Origin: Rhynchopus sp. YZ270_cl-10
Lineage: Eukaryota; Euglenozoa; Diplonemea; Diplonemida; Diplonemidae
Assembly: GCA_964035575.1 (NCBI GenBank)
Contig: OZ037919.1
Span: 1,116,001-1,180,000 of the forward strand
DNA: 64,000 bases
Direction: 5' to 3'
Position 1 is the stretch's first letter; each line of letters starts with the position of its first letter. The position numbers and the translations under genes are program-made. Positions 41,534 through 52,100 of this stretch are shown here, one piece after another. Below the pieces are notes generated by a model. That model was not told the origin of the DNA. It was given only the letters and a program-made list of their open reading frames with translations, and did no database searches.

Positions 41534-43210
41534 CCAGGGCACTAGCTTGGTTTTGGGGAAAATTCCAGAAGTGGGTCGCTTTCCATGAAAGTGGGTCAGC
41601 GAGTTTTTTACTACAGAAGATGGTTTAGCGGCGTTCTACGAGCTATTTTCTCCAATCCCAGCTTGTGGTGGGGGATATTCGCGAAAATGGCCAAAATTCG
41701 GTCAAAATTCGGTCAGTGTTGCAGTAATCCTCCGAAATGTGCTGTTTGCCCGCCTCCCTTTGTGGTCTCTCGGAAAACTACCACTGGTATCTGTATGAGT
41801 TTCAGAGCTTTCTTCCTTGAGGCAGACTTAAAGAAACTGAACCCTTGGTTCATGCACCGCCTCACCGCCGTGTAGTCACGGTGTTTCGGACAGTGTTATT
41901 TTGCACGAACGGTCTCATCCAGGGTTTTTTTTGCGGAGCAAAAATAGTAATATAATATGGCGCCGCAGGCGAAAAAAAATAGGGTGCAGTGTAAAAATCT
42001 AGTTTTTTACACCACAGAGTCACTCAACGAACCCTTTTTTGCGGTGCAAAAAAGGAAAAATGGCGCCGCAGGCAAAAAAAAAAATAAGGTACAGCCTCCC
42101 GGGTCCTCCTCTAGACCCTTCCCACGTGCAAAACCCTACAGAATTCTCAGATTTTTGGTGGGATGATGGCAGGATGATGGTTTTTGGTCGGGGGGGAAAG
42201 CCATTTTCCGTGGGATGATGGATGATGGTTAGCGTCAGGCCTGAACAGGCTCGGGGGGAGTTCCCTGTAGTCGAGCTCCCAAAAATTTTTTTTCTAAAAT
42301 CCAAAATCCAATTTTTTTTTTTTTTTTCCGGCTGACCCCAGGGTATAAGCTTGGATTTTGGATTTTTTCCAGAATTAGGTTTTTTGAATTTTTTTTTTTT
42401 TGGTGGGGTTATAGCAGGGTAGTATATAGCCCCCCTAGCCCCCACCAAAAAGGTGGTTTTGTGTGAGGCAGTCATTTTTTTCTGTGGGGGAAACGAAGCG
42501 AAAAATTTTCTCGGTATTTTGTGACCACGGCAAACCTACACCACCCCAACCCTGCGGAAAAGCCTCCCCTCCTCTGTGCAACCTTGGTAGCTTTCAGCCA
42601 CTGGTGATCCGCAATCCGTAGTGGGTGTCAGCCTTATTGTCGGTAACCTCAATACATTTACAAGAAACGGTGGCCATGGCACCCAAAGGTTCCTGGCGAA
42701 GCCACGGTATGCAACATTTCTAAAATCGCGCTTTAAAATTGCACTATTTTACAGGCAAACAATGTCATGGGAAGGGTGTGAAAGCTTGCGCAGCAGGCGC
42801 ACGGTACGCTACTTTTATTCTTTTCGCCACATCTTTTTTCTCACTCATAGTTGGGTTTTTCAAGCTCCGTCCGTCAAATGGAGCTCAACGAACCCTTTTT
42901 TGCGGAGCAAAAAAGGAAAAATGGCGCCGCAGGCAAAAAATTTTTAAGGTACAGCCTGGATGGTGCGGTCAGCAACCCAGTTCCCAAGGGTACTGCGTAC
43001 TCCCGTGGTTCAACCACGGTTCTTTCCCCCATATTTCCCCCCCCCGAAATCCAAATCTATATATTTTTTTTTCCCCCGAAAAATTTCAGAATTAGGTTTT
43101 TGAACCTAATTCTGAGTACCAAGCTAATACCCTGGCTGACCCACTTTTTTTTTTTAAAGTACAGGAAGTGGGTCAGCTGACCCGCTGACCCAGCCAAGCT
43201 AGTCCCCTGG
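41534..43210. mobile_element. Outer non-autonomous DNA transposon with 6-bp target duplication
   Basis: The ends CCAGGGCACTAGCTTGG (41534-41550) and CCAAGCTAGTCCCCTGG (43194-43210) are inverted repeats with one mismatch over 17 bp. The element is flanked on both sides by ATAAAA (41528-41533 and 43211-43216). A related element, 42338-43135, sits inside. The interior holds dispersed text TTTTTTGCGG-GCAAAAA and ATGGCGCCGCAGGC three times (near 41925-41970, 42040-42072 and 42898-42932). No transposase. Confidence 0.85.
42338..43135. mobile_element. Inner, nested related transposon with 6-bp target duplication
   Basis: The ends CCAGGGTATAAGCTTGG (42338-42354) and CCAAGCTAATACCCTGG (43119-43135) pair with one mismatch, and CTGACC flanks both sides (42332-42337 and 43136-43141). 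A subterminal CAGAATTAGGTTTTT is also shared in inverted form. The ends are clearly related to those of the outer element, so one family inserted into another copy of itself. No transposase. Confidence 0.85.
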
Positions 43211-43752
43211 ATAAAACCCCCTGGGGTGGGAAGTAGCAAAATAGAAAAATAGGAAAAAAAAAATGTTGCACAGACTCTGTCAGAGTTCATTTTGCAAAAT
43301 GATAACTTTTCCGCCAATTCTTTGTCTGGCTATTTGAAGCAGCCAAAAGAGTCAAAAGCTGCTTTGAGAGACAAGAAGAATGGACTAAGAGAAAGCAACG
43401 ATGAGTACAACACATCCTCGGGTATCTGCACTTGGCGTTTTGGTCAGTACTCAAGGTGAGAAACAAGGTTGCAACAAAATGCTCTAAGGAGGTTAACAGG
43501 AGTCGTCTCTACGTTCCAAAGTGTGACAATTTCCCCTTTTTGTTCTCATGTTTTTTAAAACAATATGACAAAAAGAATGACCCATAGGGGGTCCACCCCG
43601 CTTTGTTGTTCTTGGAGAGAAAACACTCCTTCTTCTAAAGAGAAAAACCCATCCACCTTTAGATTTTTTTTGAAAAAATATGCTGTCCTTTTTTTTTTAC
43701 TTTTCACGTTCAGCAATAAAAACCACAAAAAAAAGCAAAATATTTTCCATAT
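43211..43752. other. Intergenic
   Basis: No gene seen. Short A/T-rich frames only. Confidence 0.5.
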
Positions 43753-44800
43753 GGCAGCGTCCGCGAAAGACCCCCCCCTAAAGCTAACATCCATGCTTAT
43801 TGGTATTTCACTAATTAGAATTTTGGTATTTTATAAGATTTTTTTTTAAAATGAACTCAGAGTTAAGTTTCTGAGTTCATTTAAAAAAAAATCGGTGAAA
43901 AATTCCGAGTAGGTATTAATTTAAATAGGAAAAGCTATGTCAACAGCTATGTGTCCCCTTATTTTACCTGTGAATACTAAGGATATAGGAAGGAATTCAC
44001 TAATATCTGTCTCTAAACCCATTATCAAAAAGGGGGGGGAGGAAAGGGGGGTGGAGGCTTGTCGCCCCCTCCGAACACTCTAAATAGAGTGCGAAAGAGC
44101 TTCACGATCCGGGTCGTCTGCGGCGATGTCGACTTTCTCGCAGAAACCCCCCTTTTTTGAGTGACCCTATTGACCTCTGTGATGAGTCTCTCCAAGAGTT
44201 ACAGACAATTGTCCTCCTGTTCCTCCTGTTCCTCCTCCGTCTCGCTCTCATTGTCCTCCTGGGGTGCCGGTGATGCAACTACAGGAGTAGTAAACGGCGG
44301 ACACCCCTTTTCTCCTGGTGGTTCTCTTCTGCATATGGAGAGACATATGCTTCGAGCTCCACACCTCGCGCATCCAGCTCCTCGCGTCCCACCCTTTGCC
44401 CCCCTGCCAGTGAACCCCTGCATACACCTGCAGCTCGGCGAAGTTTTTTAGGCCTCGGAAAGGCCGGGTTTTCAGCTCCTGAGCGAATGCTTTGGCTGCT
44501 GATTCCATTTCCCCCTGTTGTGTTGTTCTGTGGGTGGTTATATGGGTGTTTGTGAGGATTTCCTTGTATATCCTTAGTATTTACAGGTAAAATAAGGGGA
44601 CACATAGCTGTTGACATAGCTTTTCCTATCTAAATTAATACCTACTCGGAATTTTTCACCGATTTTTTTTTAATGAACTCAGAAACTTAACTCTGAGTTC
44701 ATTTAAAAAAAAAATCTTATAAAATACCAAAATTTTAATTAGTGAAATACCAATAAGCATGGATGTTAGCTTTAGGGGGGGGTCTTTCGCGGACGCTCCC
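43753..44800. mobile_element. Long-TIR element (about 235-bp arms) with possible captured sequence
   Basis: It begins GGCAGCGTCCGCGAAAGACC and ends with the near-perfect reverse complement at 44800. Arms are 43753-43987 and 44567-44800. It is flanked by ATAT on both sides. A second, inner inverted pair around AACTCAGAGTTAAGTTTCTGAGTT lies within each arm. The 580-bp middle is GC-rich and unlike the arms: on the minus strand about 44508-44248 reads as a plausible 86-codon frame (MESAAKAFAQELKTRPFRG...), followed in another frame by Glu-rich text. That suggests a captured gene fragment. Confidence 0.7.
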
Positions 44801-44862
44801 ATATATAACCGACCCCATACCCCCTCACCCCTCATTGTACAATACTACTGTACACGGTTCGG

Positions 44863-45199
44863 AAAAGTACTTTTTTAAAAAGTGATATTTTTTGGTCAAA
44901 AAAAGTACTTTTTCACTTTTCGAAAAAAAAAGTACTTTTTTTTTTTTCATCAAAATTGTACAGGAAAAAAAAAAGTACTTGAAAAAAAAAAAGTACTTTT
45001 TATTTTTCCGTCAAAAATTGTACGGAGAGAAAAAATAAAAAGTACTTTTTTTTTTTCTGTACAAAAAATTTAGAACACTGGAAAAAAAAAAGTACTTTTT
45101 ATTTTTTCTCTCCGTACAATTTTTGACGGGAAAAAAAAAAGTACTTTTTTTTTTTTTCCTCCGTACAATTTTTGCACAGAAAAAAGTACTTTTTTTTCT
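44863..45199. repeat. Cluster of AAAGTACTTT palindromes
   Basis: Eight full copies and one half copy of AAAGTACTTT are joined by A/T runs and by CCGTCAAAAATTGTACGG-like spacers that occur in both orientations, so part of the cluster is a larger hairpin (arms near 45003-45050 and 45085-45130). Three more copies lie at 55826-55875, next to the same GGTAGAAACACGGTAGAA text found here at 45237-45255. Confidence 0.8.
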
Positions 45200-45972
45200 T
45201 CAAGTATGGTGTGGCAGCGGTTACTGGGGGGGTAAACCGGTAGAAACACGGTAGAAACACGGGGAATCGGTTGGGGGTTCCCTTTTTTGGAAAAAAAAAA
45301 TTGTTTTTTTACCAGGGGACTTCTCTATGTTGTAGGCATACAGAGGCACAGATTTGACAGACCGGGGCCGGAACTGGCTGGGATGTCACGAAACTGACAA
45401 AAAAAGTGGTTTTCGACCTTTTTTTTTTTTTTTTTTTTTTTTTACTGGTTTTCTTCCTTGCTTTCGTATTTTTTGTTTTCTGTATCTATGTGGATCCCCC
45501 CCAGTGAACCGTTTGGGACCCCGCTCTGCCGTGGCAGTCGTGGTTAGCGTTGTCATGTTTGTCTGTAGCACACAAGTAAGAAGAGAGACTCTAGGTCTCA
45601 TTGGCGTCTGTTTCTCAAAAGTTTGGTTGTTGTTCTACTCTTGTGGGTTGCCGTTAAACGGAAGCGCCTCCCCATTTACCACGAAAATCGGGGGGGACAT
45701 ACAGGCTGCACAGATCTCCCCCCACTATGTGGCAGTCGAGCCTTGTTACGTGGCTCCCTGGCCTGACTGCGAACTCCGCGCAACCTCACACGAGGTTAAC
45801 CACGGAGTCAAAAGGAAAAAGAAAATATGATAAAAAAAAAATTTATAAAGTGCACCCAAGCCCCCCGGGGCCTGGGCACTTTATAAATTAAAAGGAAAAG
45901 CAATGATTTGTTTTTTTTTGTTTTTTTTTTTTTTTGTTTTTTTTTTTTTTTTTGATTTTTTTTTGTTTTTTT
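45200..45972. other. Intergenic
   Basis: It contains GGTAGAAACACGGTAGAAAC near 45237, a T run at 45420-45445, and GC-richer text at 45490-45825 with no recognisable product. A 13-bp inverted repeat AATTTATAAAGTGC / GCACTTTATAAATT flanks a C-rich loop at 45840-45890. Confidence 0.5.
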
Positions 45973-46199
45973 CACGGGTTGCCTACGATCGTAGTACGAT
46001 CTCTTACGATCGCAGCTCTTTTTTGATCGCACTACGATCGTACTACGATCAAAGTACGATCGTAGTACGATCGTACTTACGATCGTATTATGATCGTACG
46101 ATCGTACTACGATCGTAACGATCGTAGTACGATCGTAGTACGATCGTACGATCTTCCTTCTAAGGTGCTCGCTCTCCATACCTAGACCCTCGAATTTTT

Positions 46200-46680
46200 T
46201 TTTTTGCCCCTATATTGGGCTAATTTCGACGATTTGAGGCCATTAAAAGCAAAATTTGGCACTTTTGAGCATCTAGGGGGGTCTAAAACGCGGTTCCGCG
46301 AACCCAAAATTTCGTGATTTTTACCAAAAACAAGTCGATTTTTGAAAAAATCTCAAAAAAAAAAATCCCAATTTTTTTTTTTCACAAGTGTTTTTGAGGC
46401 CTGCTCACTACACCCTAGGTACCCTTCTGGGACCAAAAAGTCAAAAAAAGCAAGAATTGGGCTGTTTTGAGCATCTAGAGTTAATTCCCCAGTCATTTTC
46501 TGTACCACCAGTGCATTTTGTATGGGCCAGCGCCTTGTCAAAAAATCAAAAAATCTCAAAAAAAAAATTTTTTTTTTCGGGAAAATTTCGACCCCTGAGT
46601 TGGGTTTTTGGGCACCAAAAAGTGCAAAAAAACGCAAAAATCGGGTGTTTTGACGATCTGGGGGTAACTATATGCACTAC
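46200..46680. repeat. Three diverged tandem repeats of about 200 bp
   Basis: Each contains a GGGACCAAAAAGT-type segment, then A-rich text, then TTTTGAGCATCTAG or TTTTGACGATCTGG (near 46263, 46465 and 46650). The copies differ a lot, so the array is old. Confidence 0.55.
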
Positions 46681-46965
46681 TACAGGGGCCCACAATATCG
46701 ACTTTTCCTTAGCAAATTCCTTGGAGTATTGCATGCCTTGAAGTGTTGCATTTTGTCCCCACTGAGTGTGCACTCAGAAAACACTCATCAATAAAACGAC
46801 CTTTCTGTTCGGTAAAAAATAGTTATTTTCTATTGTAGTAGTGGGTTTGTCGTGCAGTGATGTTCTTTGTACCTGGAGAGTGGGCCGAGTGCAAGGTATG
46901 TTTTTAACCCCCCGGTTTTCTCCCTTTTCGACATGTCCGCTATTTTTTTTTTTTTTTGAAAACTT

Positions 46966-47012
46966 GGTTGTATTAGTGTAGCCACCCTAGAGTGTGCTCC
47001 ACTATACTAAAC
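46966..47012. repeat. 47-bp palindromic element, copy 2
   Basis: GGTTGTATTAGTG begins at 46966, followed by TAGCCACCCTAGAGTGTGCTC and a degenerate right arm (CACTATACTAAAC). It is the reverse complement of 40054-40100. Confidence 0.7.
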
Positions 47013-47019
47013 ATTTTTA

Positions 47020-47570
47020 TGTCACCGCAGACGAGCGCGATGATCTCTCTTGTGTGGCAGATGTCACACTGATGTCGCTGATACTACTACCCACCGGGCC
47101 ATCATCAGATGGGGGTGGCGGAGGGGGGGGCATTGATGACGGATTTCTTCCGTTTTTTGGCAGTTTTGTCGCATGCTCTGGGGGAAGACGAGCGTTTTCT
47201 TTTTGAAGAACGTGTTGATGGATTCTGTTTACGGGAGGGGGGAGAAACAGAACGCTTTAGTTTTAAAATACGGTTGGGCTCAGGGTCACCCTCAGCAGGC
47301 GGCACGTCATTCGCGGCAGGCCGATCTCCCGCTGCGAGGACGTCGTCGATCATGTCACCCTCCGATGTGCCAGCAGAGGAGGTTGGAGGTGAAGACCACC
47401 TAGATGCTCTAGCTGATATGCTAGGGCCGTAGGCATCGAGTGGTGCAGTTCCCCATGCCGCGTCAGCGAGCCATCGGACGGACCTTGACAGCTGTGACCT
47501 GATAACAGCGATGCTATCGACACCTAGACGGGCACGTTTTTTTTTTTTTTTTGTCAACAAAAATGTCACT
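47020..47570 (-). pseudogene. Coding-like fragment related to the propeller-gene C-terminus
   Basis: On the minus strand the frame reads from about 47552 to 47105 and contains GDPEP, SSKRKRSSSPR and KTAKKRKKSV. In another frame to about 47022 it continues with SSISDISVTSATQERSS. The GDPEP and KRKRS-SPR segments, and the underlying DNA AAAGAAAACGCTCG, parallel the end of the propeller gene at 9655-9822. It lies wholly inside the 45973-48919 element. It is probably a captured or shuffled gene piece; it could also be an independent serine-rich gene of the element. Confidence 0.45.
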
Positions 47571-49125
47571 TTTACGTGGGGTACGGGGCGGCTTCTTGTT
47601 TGTTTGTTTTTTTGTTGTAGTCTCTACTTTTACATTCAATTTCTCTTATCAGGTACCCGAACCGACGACCCTTCATCGTGACAGCGAAGCAGTGCCCACG
47701 GAAGAGCTGGTGCAATTATTTCAAAACCAGGTGGCGATCGTAAAAGTCGGGTTTATATACCAACTTTTCCATTAACCCACCCCAGACCACCCTAATTATT
47801 ATGAAACTCTTAGTCAGTCACTGCTATAGCCATTTAACCCAGGGAGCATAGCTAGTGCAAGAAATTCGACTTCGGGATCCGGAAAGTCTGTCCTCTGCTT
47901 GCGGAGGACTAGACACAAGAAAATATTGCGTTCCCCCAGAATACTAATTTTTGTCACAGTAATTTTTGCCCAGGGCATGCTCTTGAAGCATGGCGGCTTG
48001 GTGTGAGAAGGGGCAGTGTGTTGTTTTGTTCTAGATTTCAACGGTTGTTAGAACGAGTCAAGTGGATGCTTATCTAAACACTGACTTTAGTACAGACCCG
48101 AGAGATCACACATGACTTTGAGGAAAGAACAAAGCAATGCATCTGTACCCGCACGCCAGGTTGTAGTTACTTCAGAATTTTCTTGAGTTTGCATGAACGA
48201 GGAGGGGGTGATTCATTCTTCGGGAACGCTTAGTATACCATGGAATGATCATCTCAAAAAAACAGTGGGGGCTGAATTCATATCCCTTAGAATTGCGAAT
48301 TCAGCCTTTGCAGAAGGTACGTCTTACTTGTACTTGTACTTGTATGCCGTGTCACCCTTCTCAACCTTACCGGTTCACAGCTCGCAAGAGCAATGTAACC
48401 CTTCTCGCTATTGCAAACTTAAGAATTTTCTGCTGTAACTTACCAAAATCGATTTTCTTTCACCCCAAACACCCGCAACACCCCACCTGCTACTTCGGTA
48501 GCCTGTGTTGTTGGGAGTTGGTTCTCATGTTGATCCCCAGTGACTGTCTAGCACTGCTTCTTCTGAGCCCAACGTTGTTTGGCCTGTCGACGTAATAAAT
48601 ACGAAGACAGGGCGGCGGTGCCAACAATTTTCCAATGATGTAACGTTTTATCTGATTGATTATCGTTTGATATACCTTGTGTGTGCTTCATGCACACCAT
48701 GCAAGGAATATCGAACGGTATTTCAAGCGATATTCGTTATTTCGTTTGGCAAACGTACTACGATCGTACTACGATCGTAATGATCGTACTACGATCGTAC
48801 TACGATCGTTTACGATCGTAGTACGATCGTAGTTGATCGTAGTACGATATTTTACGATCGTTACGATCGTTTTTTGGTACGATCGTAAACGATCGTACTA
48901 CGATCGTAGGCAACCCGTGTTTTTTATTGTTTTTTTTTGAAAAGTAAAAAGTATGTTTGAAAGTGTAACACACGTCTTCGTAGAAGACGGCGTTCCGCAC
49001 ATGTTTTGTCTTCGCAACCGTCAGTTGCGCTGGTCGTGGTGCCGCAGGTACGTCCTGGGCTTGCTTTTTGTTCGTGGTTTTTTTTTCTCTTTTCTTTATT
49101 GTTTCAAGTTTTGGCCGGCGTCTCC

Positions 49126-52100
49126 TCAGCAGGTGTTGCTCCGCACGAGTTCAGGCAGGCTGGCCTCTGTCAGTTTTGCCGCGCTGATGTACTTCAGGCA
49201 CAACTGGGGTTGCTCTAGCAGTAAGAACTTGAGCGACTTGTTTGGCAGTAGGTCTGTCCTTAGTGCCTTGGTGGCTGAACACACTTTGAACATATGTTTC
49301 AGTGTCGCCTTTGCTTTTGCCGTGCAGTTGTTGCAGCGTGCCACGTCGTTGCTGCCCATGTAGTCGAACAGCGCAGGGTGGCGCTCTGTCCGCAGCAGTC
49401 TCATCTGCACTGCTCCCCGCCGCGTGAGCTCCGGTGTGCTCAGCTTGGGTCGCGCCACTCCCTTCGGGGTGTCCGCCGTGATCGTGCTGTAGAGTTCGCT
49501 CGCCGGTTGGGGTGTGTAGCTGGAGCAGACTGCGCGTATCGCCGCTTTGCACGCGAGGAGCGTGAGTGGTTCCTCTTGTAGGCGGCCTTTTTGTGATGCC
49601 CGTTCTGCTTGGTACGTGGCCGTACCTAACTTGGCTTCGTGGTCCGCTTCCTCATTTCCACTCACCCCCACATGTGACGGGATGTACTGCATGATCACCC
49701 GCACCTTGGTTGTAGCCCGGTGTAGTGCCGACCACACGTCGCAGAGAAGTCCCGTAGCCTTCACCGGACCTGTCTCCAACGCACGTAGTGCTGACTGGCT
49801 GTCTGTGAGGATTACCACCGTGTTGTGTTTGTGGTCTGTGCGGTGCAGTTCCTCCACCATCGGAAGTGCCTCTCTGATGGCCACCAGCTCGGCGGTGTAC
49901 GATATGCTCATCCGCCCTGCTCCGACGTTGGCTGTCGCTATTTCTTTGTCGCTGTCTCCCGGGTAGACCACAATGCCTGCACCCCCGTGGCCTCGTCCGC
50001 CTTCCACCGACCCGTCTGTATAGACGTGAAGGTCCGCTGGTGGCAGCTCTGCGATGGTCTGCTCTGTCAAGCTTCTCGCCTCTGCGTCCGTCTGCGTGCC
50101 CTTCTTGAAGCCAGCCACGTAGGGCCGGATGTCGACCTTGGGGAGGACCTCCTTCCAGCGCCAGGGTGCCACCGGGTAGTGTGTCTGGGACACCGCTGGT
50201 TGGTCGTGGCGGTACATCTTCGTCTGTTCCACTGTGTCCTTCGCCGACCGTAACCAAGTCAGTTTCGTATCGCTTGAATGCATTGCACACTCTGCTGGGG
50301 TCTCCAGTTGTCGACGTGCACGTTCGTACAGGGCTGCTGCATCGTATTCGACGTGCTCTCGTATCTTCCTCAGGTGAGCTTCCCAGAGTAGGTCCTCTGC
50401 TTTGGTGTAGTAGTTACACCCGGTGATGACCCTCGCCCCCCTTCGGTGGAGTACTTCCAGAGTTTCAAGGCCTGCCTCATTTAGCGCTGGTCCCCACACC
50501 GCCAGTGCATACGTTATGGTCGGGAGCACGTACGTCATGTACACCTGTCTCAGCATGTGGGCATCGCACCCCCAGTCCCGTCCAGCCATGAGCTGGATCA
50601 GAGAAAGTTTTTTGAGGAACTTTGTCTTCACCGCCGCTAGTTGTGGTTGCATCGTCAGCGCGTCATCCAGTTCCACCCCCAGGTAACGGACCGTCTGCGC
50701 ACGGTTCACCACTGCTCCGTCTGCGTACTTCACTTCGCACTTAGCTTTTCTGATGTCGGCACGATCGCCCTTCTCGGTCACTGGCATCACGAAGGTTTTC
50801 CTGCGGGATATCGTGAATCCAAGTTTGGGGAGGTGTTCCTCTAGCAGTGTAAGGACCTTCTGTATCGCCGCTGTTGCTTCCTCCAGTGTGCGCTCCGTAC
50901 ACATGATGGCCAGGTCGTCAGCGAAGATGCAGAAGTGGGCCGTCGTTCCTTCCAGGATCTCTGCCACCTCCGTCATCACCAGATTGAACAGCAGTGGTGA
51001 GAGCACTGTGCCCTGGGGAACACCCTCCCGCATCACGTATTCCTCGCTCCGTGTTCCTTCCACCGTTGTCCTTGCCGTTCTGTGCTTCAGGTAATCCGTG
51101 AGCCACCTGATGTATCGCTCTGGTACCTGGTGTTGGTGGAGCCTTTCCAGAATTTTCCCCCGTTTAACCTTGTCGTAGGCCTTGTCGAGGTCCAGCGTCA
51201 GAATGATGGGGACTTCTTTCTTCGCTGCGGAGTCCTTAGCCAGCTGCGTGATGTAGGCCAAGTTGTCCACGGCGGAACGGAAGCGTCTGAATCCTGTCTG
51301 TTTGGGATGTAGGTTCTGTGTGGCCTCGTTTGGGTCTTCCATCAGCTGGAGCAGTCTGTTCGCTAGCACGTGTTCCATCACCTTACTCACGGTACTCGTC
51401 AGGGCTATCGGCCGGTAGGATTCGAGGTCTTCCTCTGGCTTCCCTTGTTTGTGGATAGGGAAAAGTATGGCCTTCTTCCATTCTTTGGGTAGTTGCCCCT
51501 GCTTCCACGAGAGGTTCATCACATGTAGAAGCCCTTTTTTTGCGGCGGGTCCGAGGTGCATCAACATCTCGTTGTGTATCCCATCCGCTCCAGGTGTCTT
51601 TCCTGCTTCTAGGACGTTCAGTGCGGCGTCCAGCTCCTCCAGTGTCAGGGGTGCTTCAGCTCCTTGGGATCCTGCCGTAGTTTGCTGCTCCGCATCCGGT
51701 AGGCCTGTGCCGTCACTCACGCTGCAGTAGTGCTCCCCCAGTGCGTCCGCCTTCTCCTTGTTGGTGGAGAGCTGTTGTTTTTCCTGTTGTCCCTCTTTTT
51801 TCACTTTTATGGGGTACGACTGCGCCTTGTCCGCCCGTCCGTCCAACTCGCGCAGCAGCCTGAAGGCCCCGGAGGTTGCTACTGCCTTGGTGCACTTGTC
51901 CTCCCACACCTCTCTCTTCGCCTTCCGTATCGCATTGGCCGTCTGCCGCCGGAGTTCCGTGAGTGCGTCCCCGTCGGCCACGGTCAGGGTCTCCTCCTTC
52001 TGCTGTCTGCGGAGTTCTCTGTCTCGTTGCTTCTGGGCCTTCTTCACCGCACCGTTGCACCAGCGTCGCTTCTTCTTCCTTGCCTTGCCTCTGGGTATGT

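Larger units (their letters stand above)
45973..48919. mobile_element. 2.95-kb TIR element with CGATCGTA-repeat ends and a propeller-gene fragment
   Basis: It begins CACGGGTTGCCTACGATCGT and ends with the reverse complement; the match is perfect for 29 bp, then continues as irregular arrays of CGATCGTAGTA units (45985-46152 and 48755-48910). Inside lie three diverged repeats of about 200 bp (46200-46680), the palindrome 46966-47012, and minus-strand coding-like DNA at 47570-47020 whose text near 47190-47240 matches the 3' end of the propeller gene (AAAGAAAACGCTCG and the following C-rich part; GGTGACCCTGAGCC nearby). A plus-strand exon-like stretch lies at 47655-47730 after a TTATCAG. No transposase found. 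Confidence 0.75.

Noticed and set aside
45903-46179. Coding frames reading Tyr-Asp-Arg-Ser/Thr repeats
   Set aside because: These are translations of the CGATCGTA arrays at the ends of the 45973-48919 element.
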